A DNA stretch of 6,329 nt. It comes from Candidatus Aminicenantota bacterium (GTDB lineage Bacteria > Acidobacteriota > Aminicenantia > Aminicenantales > Aminicenantaceae). The notes beneath the pieces are model-generated. The model had not been told where the DNA came from and made no database searches. It saw nothing but the letters and a program-made list of their open reading frames with translations. Both the position numbers and the translations under genes were made by a program. The stretch lies in assembly GCA_030627155.1 (NCBI GenBank), contig DAOUSP010000074.1, positions 1 through 6,329 on the forward strand, given 5' to 3'. Of this stretch, positions 1 to 5,444 are shown piece after piece; within the stretch, counting starts at the first letter, position 1; each line of letters opens with the position of its first letter.

Positions 1-336
1 CAAGCCAAGGCATATACTCTCTCTGGCGGGGAAAGGCGCAGACTGGAAATAGCCCGGGCGCTGATTACTGACCCTGAGTTTATTCTTTTGGATGAACCTT
101 TTACAGGAATTGATCCATTAGCTGTCATTGACCTTCAAGAAATCATCACTTCTTTAAAGGAAAAGGACATTGGATTGCTAATCACAGACCACTGTGTTAG
201 GGAAACATTAAAGATCGCAGATCGGGCTTACATCATGGATAAAGGAAAGATTCTCAAAGAGGGAACTCCGGAAGAATTGGTGGCATCAACAGATGTGAAA
301 AGCAGGTATTTGGGAGAAGGATTTTATTTTGATTAA
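1..336 (+). CDS. lptB: LPS export ABC transporter ATP-binding protein LptB, C-terminal part (5' end outside window)
   Basis: This is the last 111 codons of LptB, the cytoplasmic ATPase that works with LptF and LptG to extract lipopolysaccharide from the inner membrane and push it along the LptC-LptA bridge. The frame is open from base 1, so the start lies upstream. Visible in fragment numbering are the ABC signature LSGGE (residues 7-11) followed by RRRLEIARAL, Walker B FILLDE (27-32), the D-loop around GID (36-38), and the switch histidine H64 in ITDHCVRETL. The ending YLGEGF (103-108) matches the LptB tail YLGEDF and separates it from branched-chain amino-acid transporter ATPases such as LivF. 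LptB is about 240 residues, so roughly 130 are missing, including Walker A and the Q-loop. The nearby rpoN and hpf are the classic lptB neighbourhood. The gap to rpoN is 32 nt. Confidence 0.95.
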   Translation, partial: QAKAYTLSGGERRRLEIARALITDPEFILLDEPFTGIDPLAVIDLQEIITSLKEKDIGLLITDHCVRETLKIADRAYIMDKGKILKEGTPEELVASTDVKSRYLGEGFYFD

Positions 337-368
337 TAGCGAAAGCCTAAGATGAATCGAGTAGACTC

Positions 369-1826
369 ATGGCAATAAGACAACGAATGGATCAGAGACA
401 AGTCCAAAAATTAATACTTGCCCCATCCCTTCAGCAAGCAATAAAACTTCTGTCGTTGACTAATTTAGAACTTATTGAAGTAATTGATGAGGAGCTTTCA
501 CAAAACCCTATGCTCGAACTTGAAGAGGAAGAAAGAGACCATAAAGAACAGAAGGAAGAAAAGGAAACTACCCCTGATGAAAAGGTTGCAGATTTGATTC
601 AAGAAGAAATTTCATTAAGAAAGGAAAAAGAGGACCAAGATTTTGAATCCTATTTTCAGGAATATTTTGATAATGAATTTCGATCCTTTCCCATTGAAAA
701 AAAAGAAGCCATTTCTTTAGAAAACATTACTTCAGGAGGCCTTTCACTTTGGGACCATTTGGATTGGCAGGCCAATCTTTCTTTTTTTAACGATAAAAAT
801 AAAAAAATCGCTCAATATATTATTGGAAACATAAACGAGAAAGGCTACCTTACTGTTTCTATTGAAGACATTGCTAAGGTAATGAACGAATCCGTGGAAA
901 AAGTAAATGAGGTGCGTGAAAAAATAAAAAGATTTGATCCTGTTGGAGTTGGAAGCTTGACTCTCAAAGAGGCTCTACTTACCCAGATCGATTACTATGA
1001 TATAAAAGATGATATCACTCGAAAGATAGTCAAAGATCATCTCAATCTTGTGGGGAAGTCGGATTTTTATAAACTGGCTAAAAAACTGGGAATTTCTCCA
1101 TCTGAAGTAAAGTCTCATGTAGAGGTTATAAAAAGATTGAACCCAACTCCTGGAAGAAAATACAGCATGGACAGAACTTCTTATATTGTTCCTGATGTCA
1201 TTGTGAAGAAAGAAGGAGATGAGTATAAGGTTATTATAAGTGATGAAGGATTGCCCCATATAAGGATCAGTCGATTTTATAAAAATATTCTGGTGCATGC
1301 ATCTAAGGAGGATTCAGACGCCTACTTATTTTTAAAAGATAAAATGAAGAAGGCCTTTTGGTTTTTAAAAAGTTTGAATCAAAGGAATCAAACAATCTAT
1401 AAAGTGGCAAAATATATTGTGGACAAGCAAAAAGATTTTTTTGAAAAAGGAATAGAGTTTATTAAACCTTTAACACTTGTAGAACTTGCACAAGAAATTG
1501 GGGTTCATGAATCAACTGTAGGCCGGGTAGTCACTAATAAATATATGATGACTCCCAGCGGAGTTTTTTCTTTAAAATACTTTTTCCATAAATCCCTAAC
1601 AGGTGATTTCGGTGAAGAAGTTTCTTCTTTAAGAATAAAGGAACGAATCAAAAAACTTGTAGAGAGTGAGGACAAACAATATCCTTTAAGTGATATTGAG
1701 ATAGGACAGATATTAGCAAAAGAAAATTTCTATATTGCAAGGCGGACAGTTGCAAAATACAGAAAACAGCTTAAAATACCGCCTTCAAATATAAGGAAAA
1801 GAAAATATTGGATGGAGGGTATTTAA
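369..1826 (+). CDS. rpoN: RNA polymerase sigma-54 factor RpoN
   Basis: This 485-residue sigma factor directs RNA polymerase to -24/-12 promoters that need an AAA+ activator. Region I, the activator-interacting part, is residues 1-50 (MAIRQRMDQRQVQKL, then LQQAIKLL and a QNPMLE ending). An acidic, variable region II follows at about 51-95. The core-binding domain runs from about 115 to 310 and includes FDPVGVG (189-195), where the usual following ARDL/SRNL-like residues read SLTL. The DNA-binding part includes the QRNQTIYKVA segment (338-347), a helix-turn-helix around VHESTVGRVVTNKY (379-392), LKYFF (402-406) and the RpoN box ARRTVAKYRK (457-466). The last residue of the box is Lys instead of the common Glu. 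PPSN (471-474) follows. Length is normal for the family. The ATG start fits the conserved N-terminus although no good Shine-Dalgarno sequence precedes it. The stop overlaps the hpf start by one base. Confidence 0.98.
   Translation: MAIRQRMDQRQVQKLILAPSLQQAIKLLSLTNLELIEVIDEELSQNPMLELEEEERDHKEQKEEKETTPDEKVADLIQEEISLRKEKEDQDFESYFQEYFDNEFRSFPIEKKEAISLENITSGGLSLWDHLDWQANLSFFNDKNKKIAQYIIGNINEKGYLTVSIEDIAKVMNESVEKVNEVREKIKRFDPVGVGSLTLKEALLTQIDYYDIKDDITRKIVKDHLNLVGKSDFYKLAKKLGISPSEVKSHVEVIKRLNPTPGRKYSMDRTSYIVPDVIVKKEGDEYKVIISDEGLPHIRISRFYKNILVHASKEDSDAYLFLKDKMKKAFWFLKSLNQRNQTIYKVAKYIVDKQKDFFEKGIEFIKPLTLVELAQEIGVHESTVGRVVTNKYMMTPSGVFSLKYFFHKSLTGDFGEEVSSLRIKERIKKLVESEDKQYPLSDIEIGQILAKENFYIARRTVAKYRKQLKIPPSNIRKRKYWMEGI
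1814..1819 (+). promoter_or_regulatory. Ribosome binding site of hpf
   Basis: GGAGGG lies inside the last codons of rpoN, 6 nt before the ATG at 1826. It decides the start of hpf in favour of 1826 over an in-frame TTG at 1808, which lies upstream of it. It allows independent ribosome loading as well as coupling to rpoN translation. Confidence 0.85.
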
Positions 1827-2350
1827 TGAACATAAATCTTACTGCACGTAATACACAGATAACTCCAGAAATAGAAATGTATTGTGCAAGAAGACTTCAG
1901 TCTTTAGAAAAAATATTGATGTATCCTGTAGAAGCCAAAATCGTCCTCTCGGTTGAAAAGTATAGACACAAGGTAGAAATCAGGATAAAGACGAAAGAGG
2001 CTACTTTGACTGGTGTTGAGGAAACTCAAGACATGTCAGGTTCTCTTTGTGCGGCATTTGATCTTATTGAGAAAAGAATAAAGAAAGAAAAAGAAAAGCG
2101 AAGAGAAAGGAAAAAAAGAAAGAGAAAAGAAAAAGGGATACTCGTTCCTGTGTCAGAAGAAATAGAACAGCAGAAGAGAATCATACATAGTGATGATTAT
2201 TCTGTGAGGCCGATGTCTGTTGAAGATGCTATCATTCAGTTTGAAGCCAGCAAAAAAGAAGTTTTTGTTTTTAGAAAAATAGATTCGCAAGTATGGGCAG
2301 TCCTTTATAGAAGAAAAGATGGGCATTATGGATTGGTTGTTCCAGAATAA
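1826..2350 (+). CDS. hpf: Long-type ribosome hibernation promoting factor (HPF/YfiA family)
   Basis: This 174-residue protein binds the 30S subunit at the tRNA/mRNA channel and, being of the long type, is expected to pair ribosomes into inactive 100S dimers during starvation. The N-terminal S30AE domain is residues 1 to about 85 (MNINLTARNTQITPEIEMY onward). A very basic linker of Lys, Arg and Glu follows (about 83-103). The C-terminal dimerisation domain is about 118-174, with RPMSVEDAIIQFE (128-140), FVFR (147-150) and YRRKDGHYGL (161-170), all hallmarks of long HPF. Enterobacterial short HPF in the rpoN operon lacks this C-terminal domain. The start is set by the strong ribosome site and by homology at MNINLTAR. 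It overlaps rpoN by one base (TAATG), so translational coupling is likely. Confidence 0.96.
   Translation: MNINLTARNTQITPEIEMYCARRLQSLEKILMYPVEAKIVLSVEKYRHKVEIRIKTKEATLTGVEETQDMSGSLCAAFDLIEKRIKKEKEKRRERKKRKRKEKGILVPVSEEIEQQKRIIHSDDYSVRPMSVEDAIIQFEASKKEVFVFRKIDSQVWAVLYRRKDGHYGLVVPE
2080..2138 (+). repeat. Polypurine tract encoding the basic linker of HPF
   Basis: Within hpf the coding strand is purine throughout 2080-2138 except for C2099, including 39 uninterrupted purines at 2100-2138 and an A7 run at 2111-2117. It encodes alternating Lys, Arg and Glu between the two HPF domains. It is low-complexity sequence and not a mobile repeat. Confidence 0.7.
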
Positions 2351-2364
2351 AAACAATTTGATAA

Positions 2365-2370
2365 AGAGGA
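2365..2370 (+). promoter_or_regulatory. Ribosome binding site of ptsN
   Basis: AGAGGA lies in the 24-nt gap between hpf and ptsN, 4 nt before a TTG codon. It supports TTG at 2375 as the start in place of the ATG at 2396. Confidence 0.65.
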
Positions 2371-2374
2371 TTAA

Positions 2375-2848
2375 TTGAAAGTACATAATTTATTGATGCA
2401 GGATATGATCATTACAGATATAGAGTCTCAGAAAGGAGAAGATGTCCTCAAAGAAATGGTCGATTTTTTAAAAAAAAAGAATGTGATTACCAGGGAAAAA
2501 GATTTATACGAAAAACTTCTGCAAAGAGAGAAACTAGGAAGCACAGCTATTGGAGATGGCGTTGCAATACCTCATTGTAAACTCAAAGAAGCAAAAGACC
2601 CCATCTTACTCCTTGCTGTTTCAAAAAAAGGAGTGGATTTTTCTTCCTTAGATGGAAAACCCGCATATATTTTTTTCCTTGTGGTTTCTTCTCCTGATAA
2701 CCCAAGTTTGAATCTGCAAATATTAGCAGCAATTGCTCATTTGGTTAGAAAGTCCAACGGCTTGCTTGTAAAGAAAATACTTAACGCAAAGAATATTCAG
2801 TCAATCTTGGGAATTATTAAAGAAGAAGAAGAAAAGATCGATGAATAA
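2375..2848 (+). CDS. ptsN: PTS nitrogen regulatory protein EIIA-Ntr (PtsN), TTG start
   Basis: This 157-residue cytoplasmic EIIA of the fructose/mannitol fold serves regulation rather than sugar uptake. In characterised bacteria its phosphorylation state controls targets such as potassium transport and sensor kinases. The motif REKLGSTAIGDGVAIPHCKL (51-70) contains the phosphorylatable His67, equivalent to His73 of E. coli PtsN. The residue after it is Cys68 where Gly is common. By hand alignment, Asn113 in PSLNLQILA (110-118) sits where E. coli PtsN has its second conserved histidine, His120. The TTG start is preferred because KVHNLLMQDMIITDI aligns with the typical family N-terminus and because of the ribosome site; the ATG at codon 8 would remove that strand. 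An A8 run at 2470-2477 encodes Lys-Lys-Lys. The gene overlaps hprK by 8 nt. Confidence 0.95.
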   Translation: MKVHNLLMQDMIITDIESQKGEDVLKEMVDFLKKKNVITREKDLYEKLLQREKLGSTAIGDGVAIPHCKLKEAKDPILLLAVSKKGVDFSSLDGKPAYIFFLVVSSPDNPSLNLQILAAIAHLVRKSNGLLVKKILNAKNIQSILGIIKEEEEKIDE

Positions 2849-3755
2849 CGGGAAAGATCATTCCCTTCGTGTGAAAGAGTTTTATGCAAAAGCCAAGAAT
2901 TATCTGAAGCTGAATCCTCATTTAGAAAAAACTGGCTTTATGCGTGAAATAATTCTTACTTCTTCAAAAAAAGATATTTTATCCATTCAAATTTGGGGCA
3001 AGGACGAGATTGATGTCATACAGCGCCTTCCTGAAACAAAAAGAAGACAATTCATTAAAGAAAAATTTGAAAAAGATGTGGCTTGCGTTATTTTTCCAAA
3101 GGGTATTTCCTCTTTACCAGAGATAGATAAAGAAGCCAGGAAAGTGAAGGTGGCGCTTTTTAACTCTGCCCTTTCACAGGAAAAATGCAGCACTGAAATA
3201 AAAAACTTTTTTTCTGATTTTAACCCGAACAAAGCACTGGTTTCAGGAGGACTATTACGTATTTTTGGGTTGGGCGTCCTTATTATTGGAGATAGCGGTG
3301 TTGGAAAGAGTGAGAGCGCCTTAGAACTAATTTGCAGAGGGCATGATTTCATATCCGATGATGTCACTGTAATTGAGAAAACATCCAAAGGCATATTAAT
3401 GGGGAAAACGCCTGAATTGAGCCGTTTTTTTATGGAGATAAGAGGATTGGGAATAATCAATATTAAACAAATATTTGGGCCCAAGGCCATCTGCAGTCAA
3501 ACGGAGATCAATTTAGTTATAAATTTGAAAAGATGGCAAAAAGGAAAGGAATATGACCGGCTTGGATTGAAGTTTCCAAAAGAATATAAAATTCTTGAGG
3601 TAAAAATCCCTCAACTTTGTATTCCTGTAGCACCTGGACGAAATATTGCGACTTTAATTGAGATCGCAAGTAAAGTTCATATGTTGAGACTAAAAGGCTA
3701 TCATGCAGCAAAGGATATTGTACAAAAATTGGACAAAGCTTTGTCCCAGGATTAA
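2841..3755 (+). CDS. hprK: HPr kinase/phosphorylase (bifunctional activity uncertain)
   Basis: This 304-residue protein of the HprK family phosphorylates Ser46 of HPr with ATP or pyrophosphate and, in most members, also removes that phosphate. The family N-terminal domain is about 1-130. The catalytic domain has Walker A GDSGVGKS (150-157), RGHDFISDD (166-174) with the Asp173-Asp174 pair, the signature MEIRGLGIINI (198-208) with Glu199 and Arg201, DRLG (239-242), and PGRN (265-268). Spacing from Walker A matches the Lactobacillus casei enzyme as I remember it. The exception is that Ser135 in LVSGGLL replaces the family histidine (His140 there, normally VHGVLL). The partner HPr is encoded 1.4 kb downstream and keeps Ser46. 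The ATG overlaps the end of ptsN by 8 nt, and only a weak purine-rich stretch precedes it, so coupling to ptsN translation is likely. Family assignment is secure; the exact activity balance is not. Confidence 0.95.
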   Translation: MNNGKDHSLRVKEFYAKAKNYLKLNPHLEKTGFMREIILTSSKKDILSIQIWGKDEIDVIQRLPETKRRQFIKEKFEKDVACVIFPKGISSLPEIDKEARKVKVALFNSALSQEKCSTEIKNFFSDFNPNKALVSGGLLRIFGLGVLIIGDSGVGKSESALELICRGHDFISDDVTVIEKTSKGILMGKTPELSRFFMEIRGLGIINIKQIFGPKAICSQTEINLVINLKRWQKGKEYDRLGLKFPKEYKILEVKIPQLCIPVAPGRNIATLIEIASKVHMLRLKGYHAAKDIVQKLDKALSQD

Positions 3756-3762
3756 AGATATT

Positions 3763-3768
3763 GGGAGA
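3763..3768 (+). promoter_or_regulatory. Ribosome binding site of rapZ
   Basis: GGGAGA lies 7 nt before the TTG at 3776, inside the 20-nt gap after hprK. A competing in-frame TTG at 3761 lies upstream of this site and has only a weak AGGA further back. This decides the rapZ start. Confidence 0.7.
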
Positions 3769-3775
3769 TAGTGAA

Positions 3776-4633
3776 TTGAGGTATGATCGTTTCTTGATCA
3801 TAACTGGATTATCAGGTTCAGGGAAGACGGTTGTAAGCAATTTTCTTGAAGATTTAGGGTATTACCGTGTAGACAACCTTCCCGTGAAGCTTATCCCCAT
3901 TTTTGTAAATCTATGGAAAAGAAAAGAATTTGAGATAGAGAAAGTCGTGCTTGTTGTGGATATTAGAGAAACAGGATTTATACAAGAATTTCCAAGGGTT
4001 TTGAAATCCATAAGAAAAGTTGTTTCCCCGCACCTTCTTTTTCTGGAGGCTTCCGATGATATATTAGTCAAAAGATTCAGCGAAAGCCGCCGTCCCCATC
4101 CTTTAAAAGAGAAGGAATCCATATTGGAAAATGTGATATTAGAGCGGAAAAGATTTTCAGAAATAAAAAAGATAGCGGATGAAGTGATTGATACAAGTTC
4201 AACTACTATTCCTGAGCTAAAAAAAATCCTGGCACAAAGATTTTTAAAAAGAAAAAAAAGCATGATGCAAGTAGTAGTAATCAGTTTTGGGTATAAATAT
4301 GGGATTCCTTTGGATTCTGATTTGGTTTTCGATACAAGGTTTTTGCCTAATCCATTTTATATTGACGAGTTGAGAGAAAAAACAGGGAGGAGTCAAAAAG
4401 TTAAAGGTTATGTGATAGAATCGCAAGATACAAAAATGTTCCTTGATGAGCTTTTCAGGTTTTTAGACATCCTCATGCCAATGTTTATTGAAGAAGGAAA
4501 AAGCTATGTGACAATCTCTTTCGGATGTACAGGAGGCAGGCACAGGTCTGTTGTCGTGGCAGAATCAATAAGGAATTATTTAAAAGGAAAAAATTATAAA
4601 ACAAGCGTTTATCATAGGGATATTTATAGATAG
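3776..4633 (+). CDS. rapZ: RNase adapter / P-loop nucleotide-binding protein RapZ (YvcJ family), TTG start
   Basis: With the TTG at 3776 the product has 285 residues, almost exactly the length of E. coli RapZ (284). The N-terminal P-loop domain has Walker A GLSGSGKT (11-18), YYRVDNLP (29-36), VDIRE (61-65) and RFSESRRPHPL (100-110). The C-terminal domain has the family hallmarks SFGYKYGIPLDSDLVFD (170-186), RFLPNPFYIDELREKTG (188-204) and FGCTGGRHRSVVVAE (249-263), and ends VYHRDIYR. In E. coli RapZ senses glucosamine-6-phosphate and delivers the small RNA GlmZ to RNase E. In bacteria without GlmZ, as is likely here, family members are tied to amino-sugar and cell-envelope control and can bind nucleotides or UDP-GlcNAc. 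Its place directly after hprK is a common arrangement. An upstream TTG at 3761 would add five residues but is less well supported. Confidence 0.95.
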   Translation: MRYDRFLIITGLSGSGKTVVSNFLEDLGYYRVDNLPVKLIPIFVNLWKRKEFEIEKVVLVVDIRETGFIQEFPRVLKSIRKVVSPHLLFLEASDDILVKRFSESRRPHPLKEKESILENVILERKRFSEIKKIADEVIDTSSTTIPELKKILAQRFLKRKKSMMQVVVISFGYKYGIPLDSDLVFDTRFLPNPFYIDELREKTGRSQKVKGYVIESQDTKMFLDELFRFLDILMPMFIEEGKSYVTISFGCTGGRHRSVVVAESIRNYLKGKNYKTSVYHRDIYR

Positions 4634-4745
4634 GTGCTTAAATGAGTTATTAATTCTGCAAAGAAAAAAGCTTAATCAATGAAAAAATAAATGTTATTAT
4701 AAAATATTGGTAGTTACTAATGAAGAATAACCGCGGAAAATCAAA
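4634..4745. other. 112-nt AT-rich intergenic gap, the only sizeable one in the window
   Basis: This is the only non-coding stretch over 40 nt and separates the lptB-rapZ block from the EIIA-HPr-Enzyme I block. It contains a possible -10 element, TATAAAAT at 4698-4705, but the best -35 candidate (TTAATC at 4672-4677) matches only half of TTGACA and the spacing is long. The hexamer GCTTAA occurs twice (4636-4641 and 4670-4675). I see no stable hairpin followed by a T run, no sigma-54 -24/-12 element and no RNA gene. A sigma-70-type promoter for the second block is plausible but unproven. Confidence 0.35.
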
Positions 4746-5150
4746 ATGATTGGCGGAATAATAATTTCTCATGGAAAGTTGGCTGGAGAACTTTTGAATG
4801 CGATGACGATTATCCTTGGAGAAGTTGTTAACATGGAAGCCATTTCTATTGGTTGGTATGACGACGTGGAAGAGTCGAAGAAAAAGATAAACAAGAGCTT
4901 AAAGAGAGTGGATCAAAAGAATGGAGTATTGATTTTCACAGATATGTTTGGAGGAACTCCTTCGAACTTGAGTTTTAGTTTTTTAAAGGATAATCAAGTG
5001 GAAATAATTACTGGTGCGAATCTACCGATGCTCATTAAATTTGCATCGCTGCAAAGAAGTAACAATCTAAAAGAGGTTGCTAAGAAAGTAGTTGAGCAGG
5101 GAAAGAAAAACATTCATTTAGTTAGCACTCTTTTAGGCACTAAAGATTAG
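4746..5150 (+). CDS. PTS system mannose-family EIIA component
   Basis: This 134-residue stand-alone EIIA domain of the mannose/sorbose PTS family resembles the N-terminal domain of E. coli ManX. The phosphorylatable residue is His9 in ISHGKLAGELL (7-17), equivalent to His10 of ManX. The second active-site strand is GVLIFTDMFGGTPSN (60-74), with Asp66 in the place of the ManX active-site aspartate. GANLPMLIKFA (90-100) is the third conserved segment. There is no EIIB domain after it and no EIIC/EIID gene in the window, so a role as phosphoryl acceptor or sensor in a regulatory relay is more likely than sugar transport. A distant mannose-type permease elsewhere in the genome cannot be excluded. 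The ATG fits the family N-terminus, with only a weak GGA (4735-4737) in front of it. It starts the second block and is followed by ptsH after 18 nt. Confidence 0.93.
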   Translation: MIGGIIISHGKLAGELLNAMTIILGEVVNMEAISIGWYDDVEESKKKINKSLKRVDQKNGVLIFTDMFGGTPSNLSFSFLKDNQVEIITGANLPMLIKFASLQRSNNLKEVAKKVVEQGKKNIHLVSTLLGTKD

Positions 5151-5168
5151 CCACTTTTATTAAACCCG

Positions 5169-5438
5169 ATGATCGATAAGGAAGTTGAAATAAAAAACAA
5201 ACTTGGCTTGCATGCAAGGGCAGCGGTGAAGTTTGTCAAGACGGCTAATAGGTTTGTTTCATCGGTTAAGATTGAAAAAGACGGAAATGAAATCGATGGC
5301 AAAAGTATTTTAGGGATTTTGACGTTAGCCGCTGTTCAGGGTTCAAAAATTACCCTGAAGATTTCCGGAAAAGATGAAGCAGAGGCACTGGAAGCTTTAA
5401 TAGCGCTGATTGATAATAAATTTTATGAGGAAAAATAA
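5169..5438 (+). CDS. ptsH: Phosphocarrier protein HPr
   Basis: This 89-residue cytoplasmic phosphocarrier receives phosphate from Enzyme I on His15 and passes it to EIIA proteins. The active site is LGLHARAA (12-19), with His15 and Arg17. The usual Pro18 of GLHARPA is Ala, a change also met in non-transport HPr relatives. The regulatory site is present: Ser46 in DGKSILGILTLAA (43-55), matching the B. subtilis type KSIMGVM, so this HPr is a credible substrate for the HprK encoded upstream. Length and the MIDKEVEIKNK start are normal. The 18-nt gap before the ATG has no recognisable Shine-Dalgarno sequence, so translation may depend on ribosomes finishing the EIIA gene. It is followed by ptsI after 6 nt. 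Confidence 0.97.
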   Translation: MIDKEVEIKNKLGLHARAAVKFVKTANRFVSSVKIEKDGNEIDGKSILGILTLAAVQGSKITLKISGKDEAEALEALIALIDNKFYEEK

Positions 5439-5444
5439 ATTTCT

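Noticed and set aside
359..368. GAGT-AG-ACTC inverted repeat just before the rpoN ATG
   Set aside because: Arms of four bases with a two-base centre are too short to form a hairpin and expected by chance.
1808..1825. In-frame TTG at 1808 as the start of hpf
   Set aside because: It lies upstream of the GGAGGG ribosome site, and the added residues have no counterpart in HPF proteins.
2464..2478. T6A8 run in ptsN as a programmed frameshift or phase-variable site
   Set aside because: The frame is intact through it, both alternative frames lack recognisable sequence, and similar A runs (for example A8 at 697-704 in rpoN) are ordinary in this AT-rich DNA.
2987..3490. A 167-residue open frame on the minus strand
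   Set aside because: It lies wholly opposite hprK codons with conserved motifs. The other minus-strand frames (975-1298, 2153-2386, 3517-3840, 3862-4263, 4244-4426, 5397-5684, 5633-5863) are likewise opposite real genes and show no recognisable domain.
3761..3775. In-frame TTG at 3761 as the start of rapZ
   Set aside because: The GGGAGA ribosome site lies between it and TTG 3776, and the shorter product matches the family length.
4705..4725. Possible sigma-54 (-24/-12) promoter beginning TTGG in the rapZ-EIIA gap
   Set aside because: The required GC at the -12 element is absent at the correct spacing.
5130..5160. Possible hairpin CTTTTAG-GCA-CTAAAG at the end of the EIIA gene as a terminator
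   Set aside because: The stem is only about six pairs with a bulge and AT-rich, there is no T run directly after it, and ptsH follows within 18 nt.
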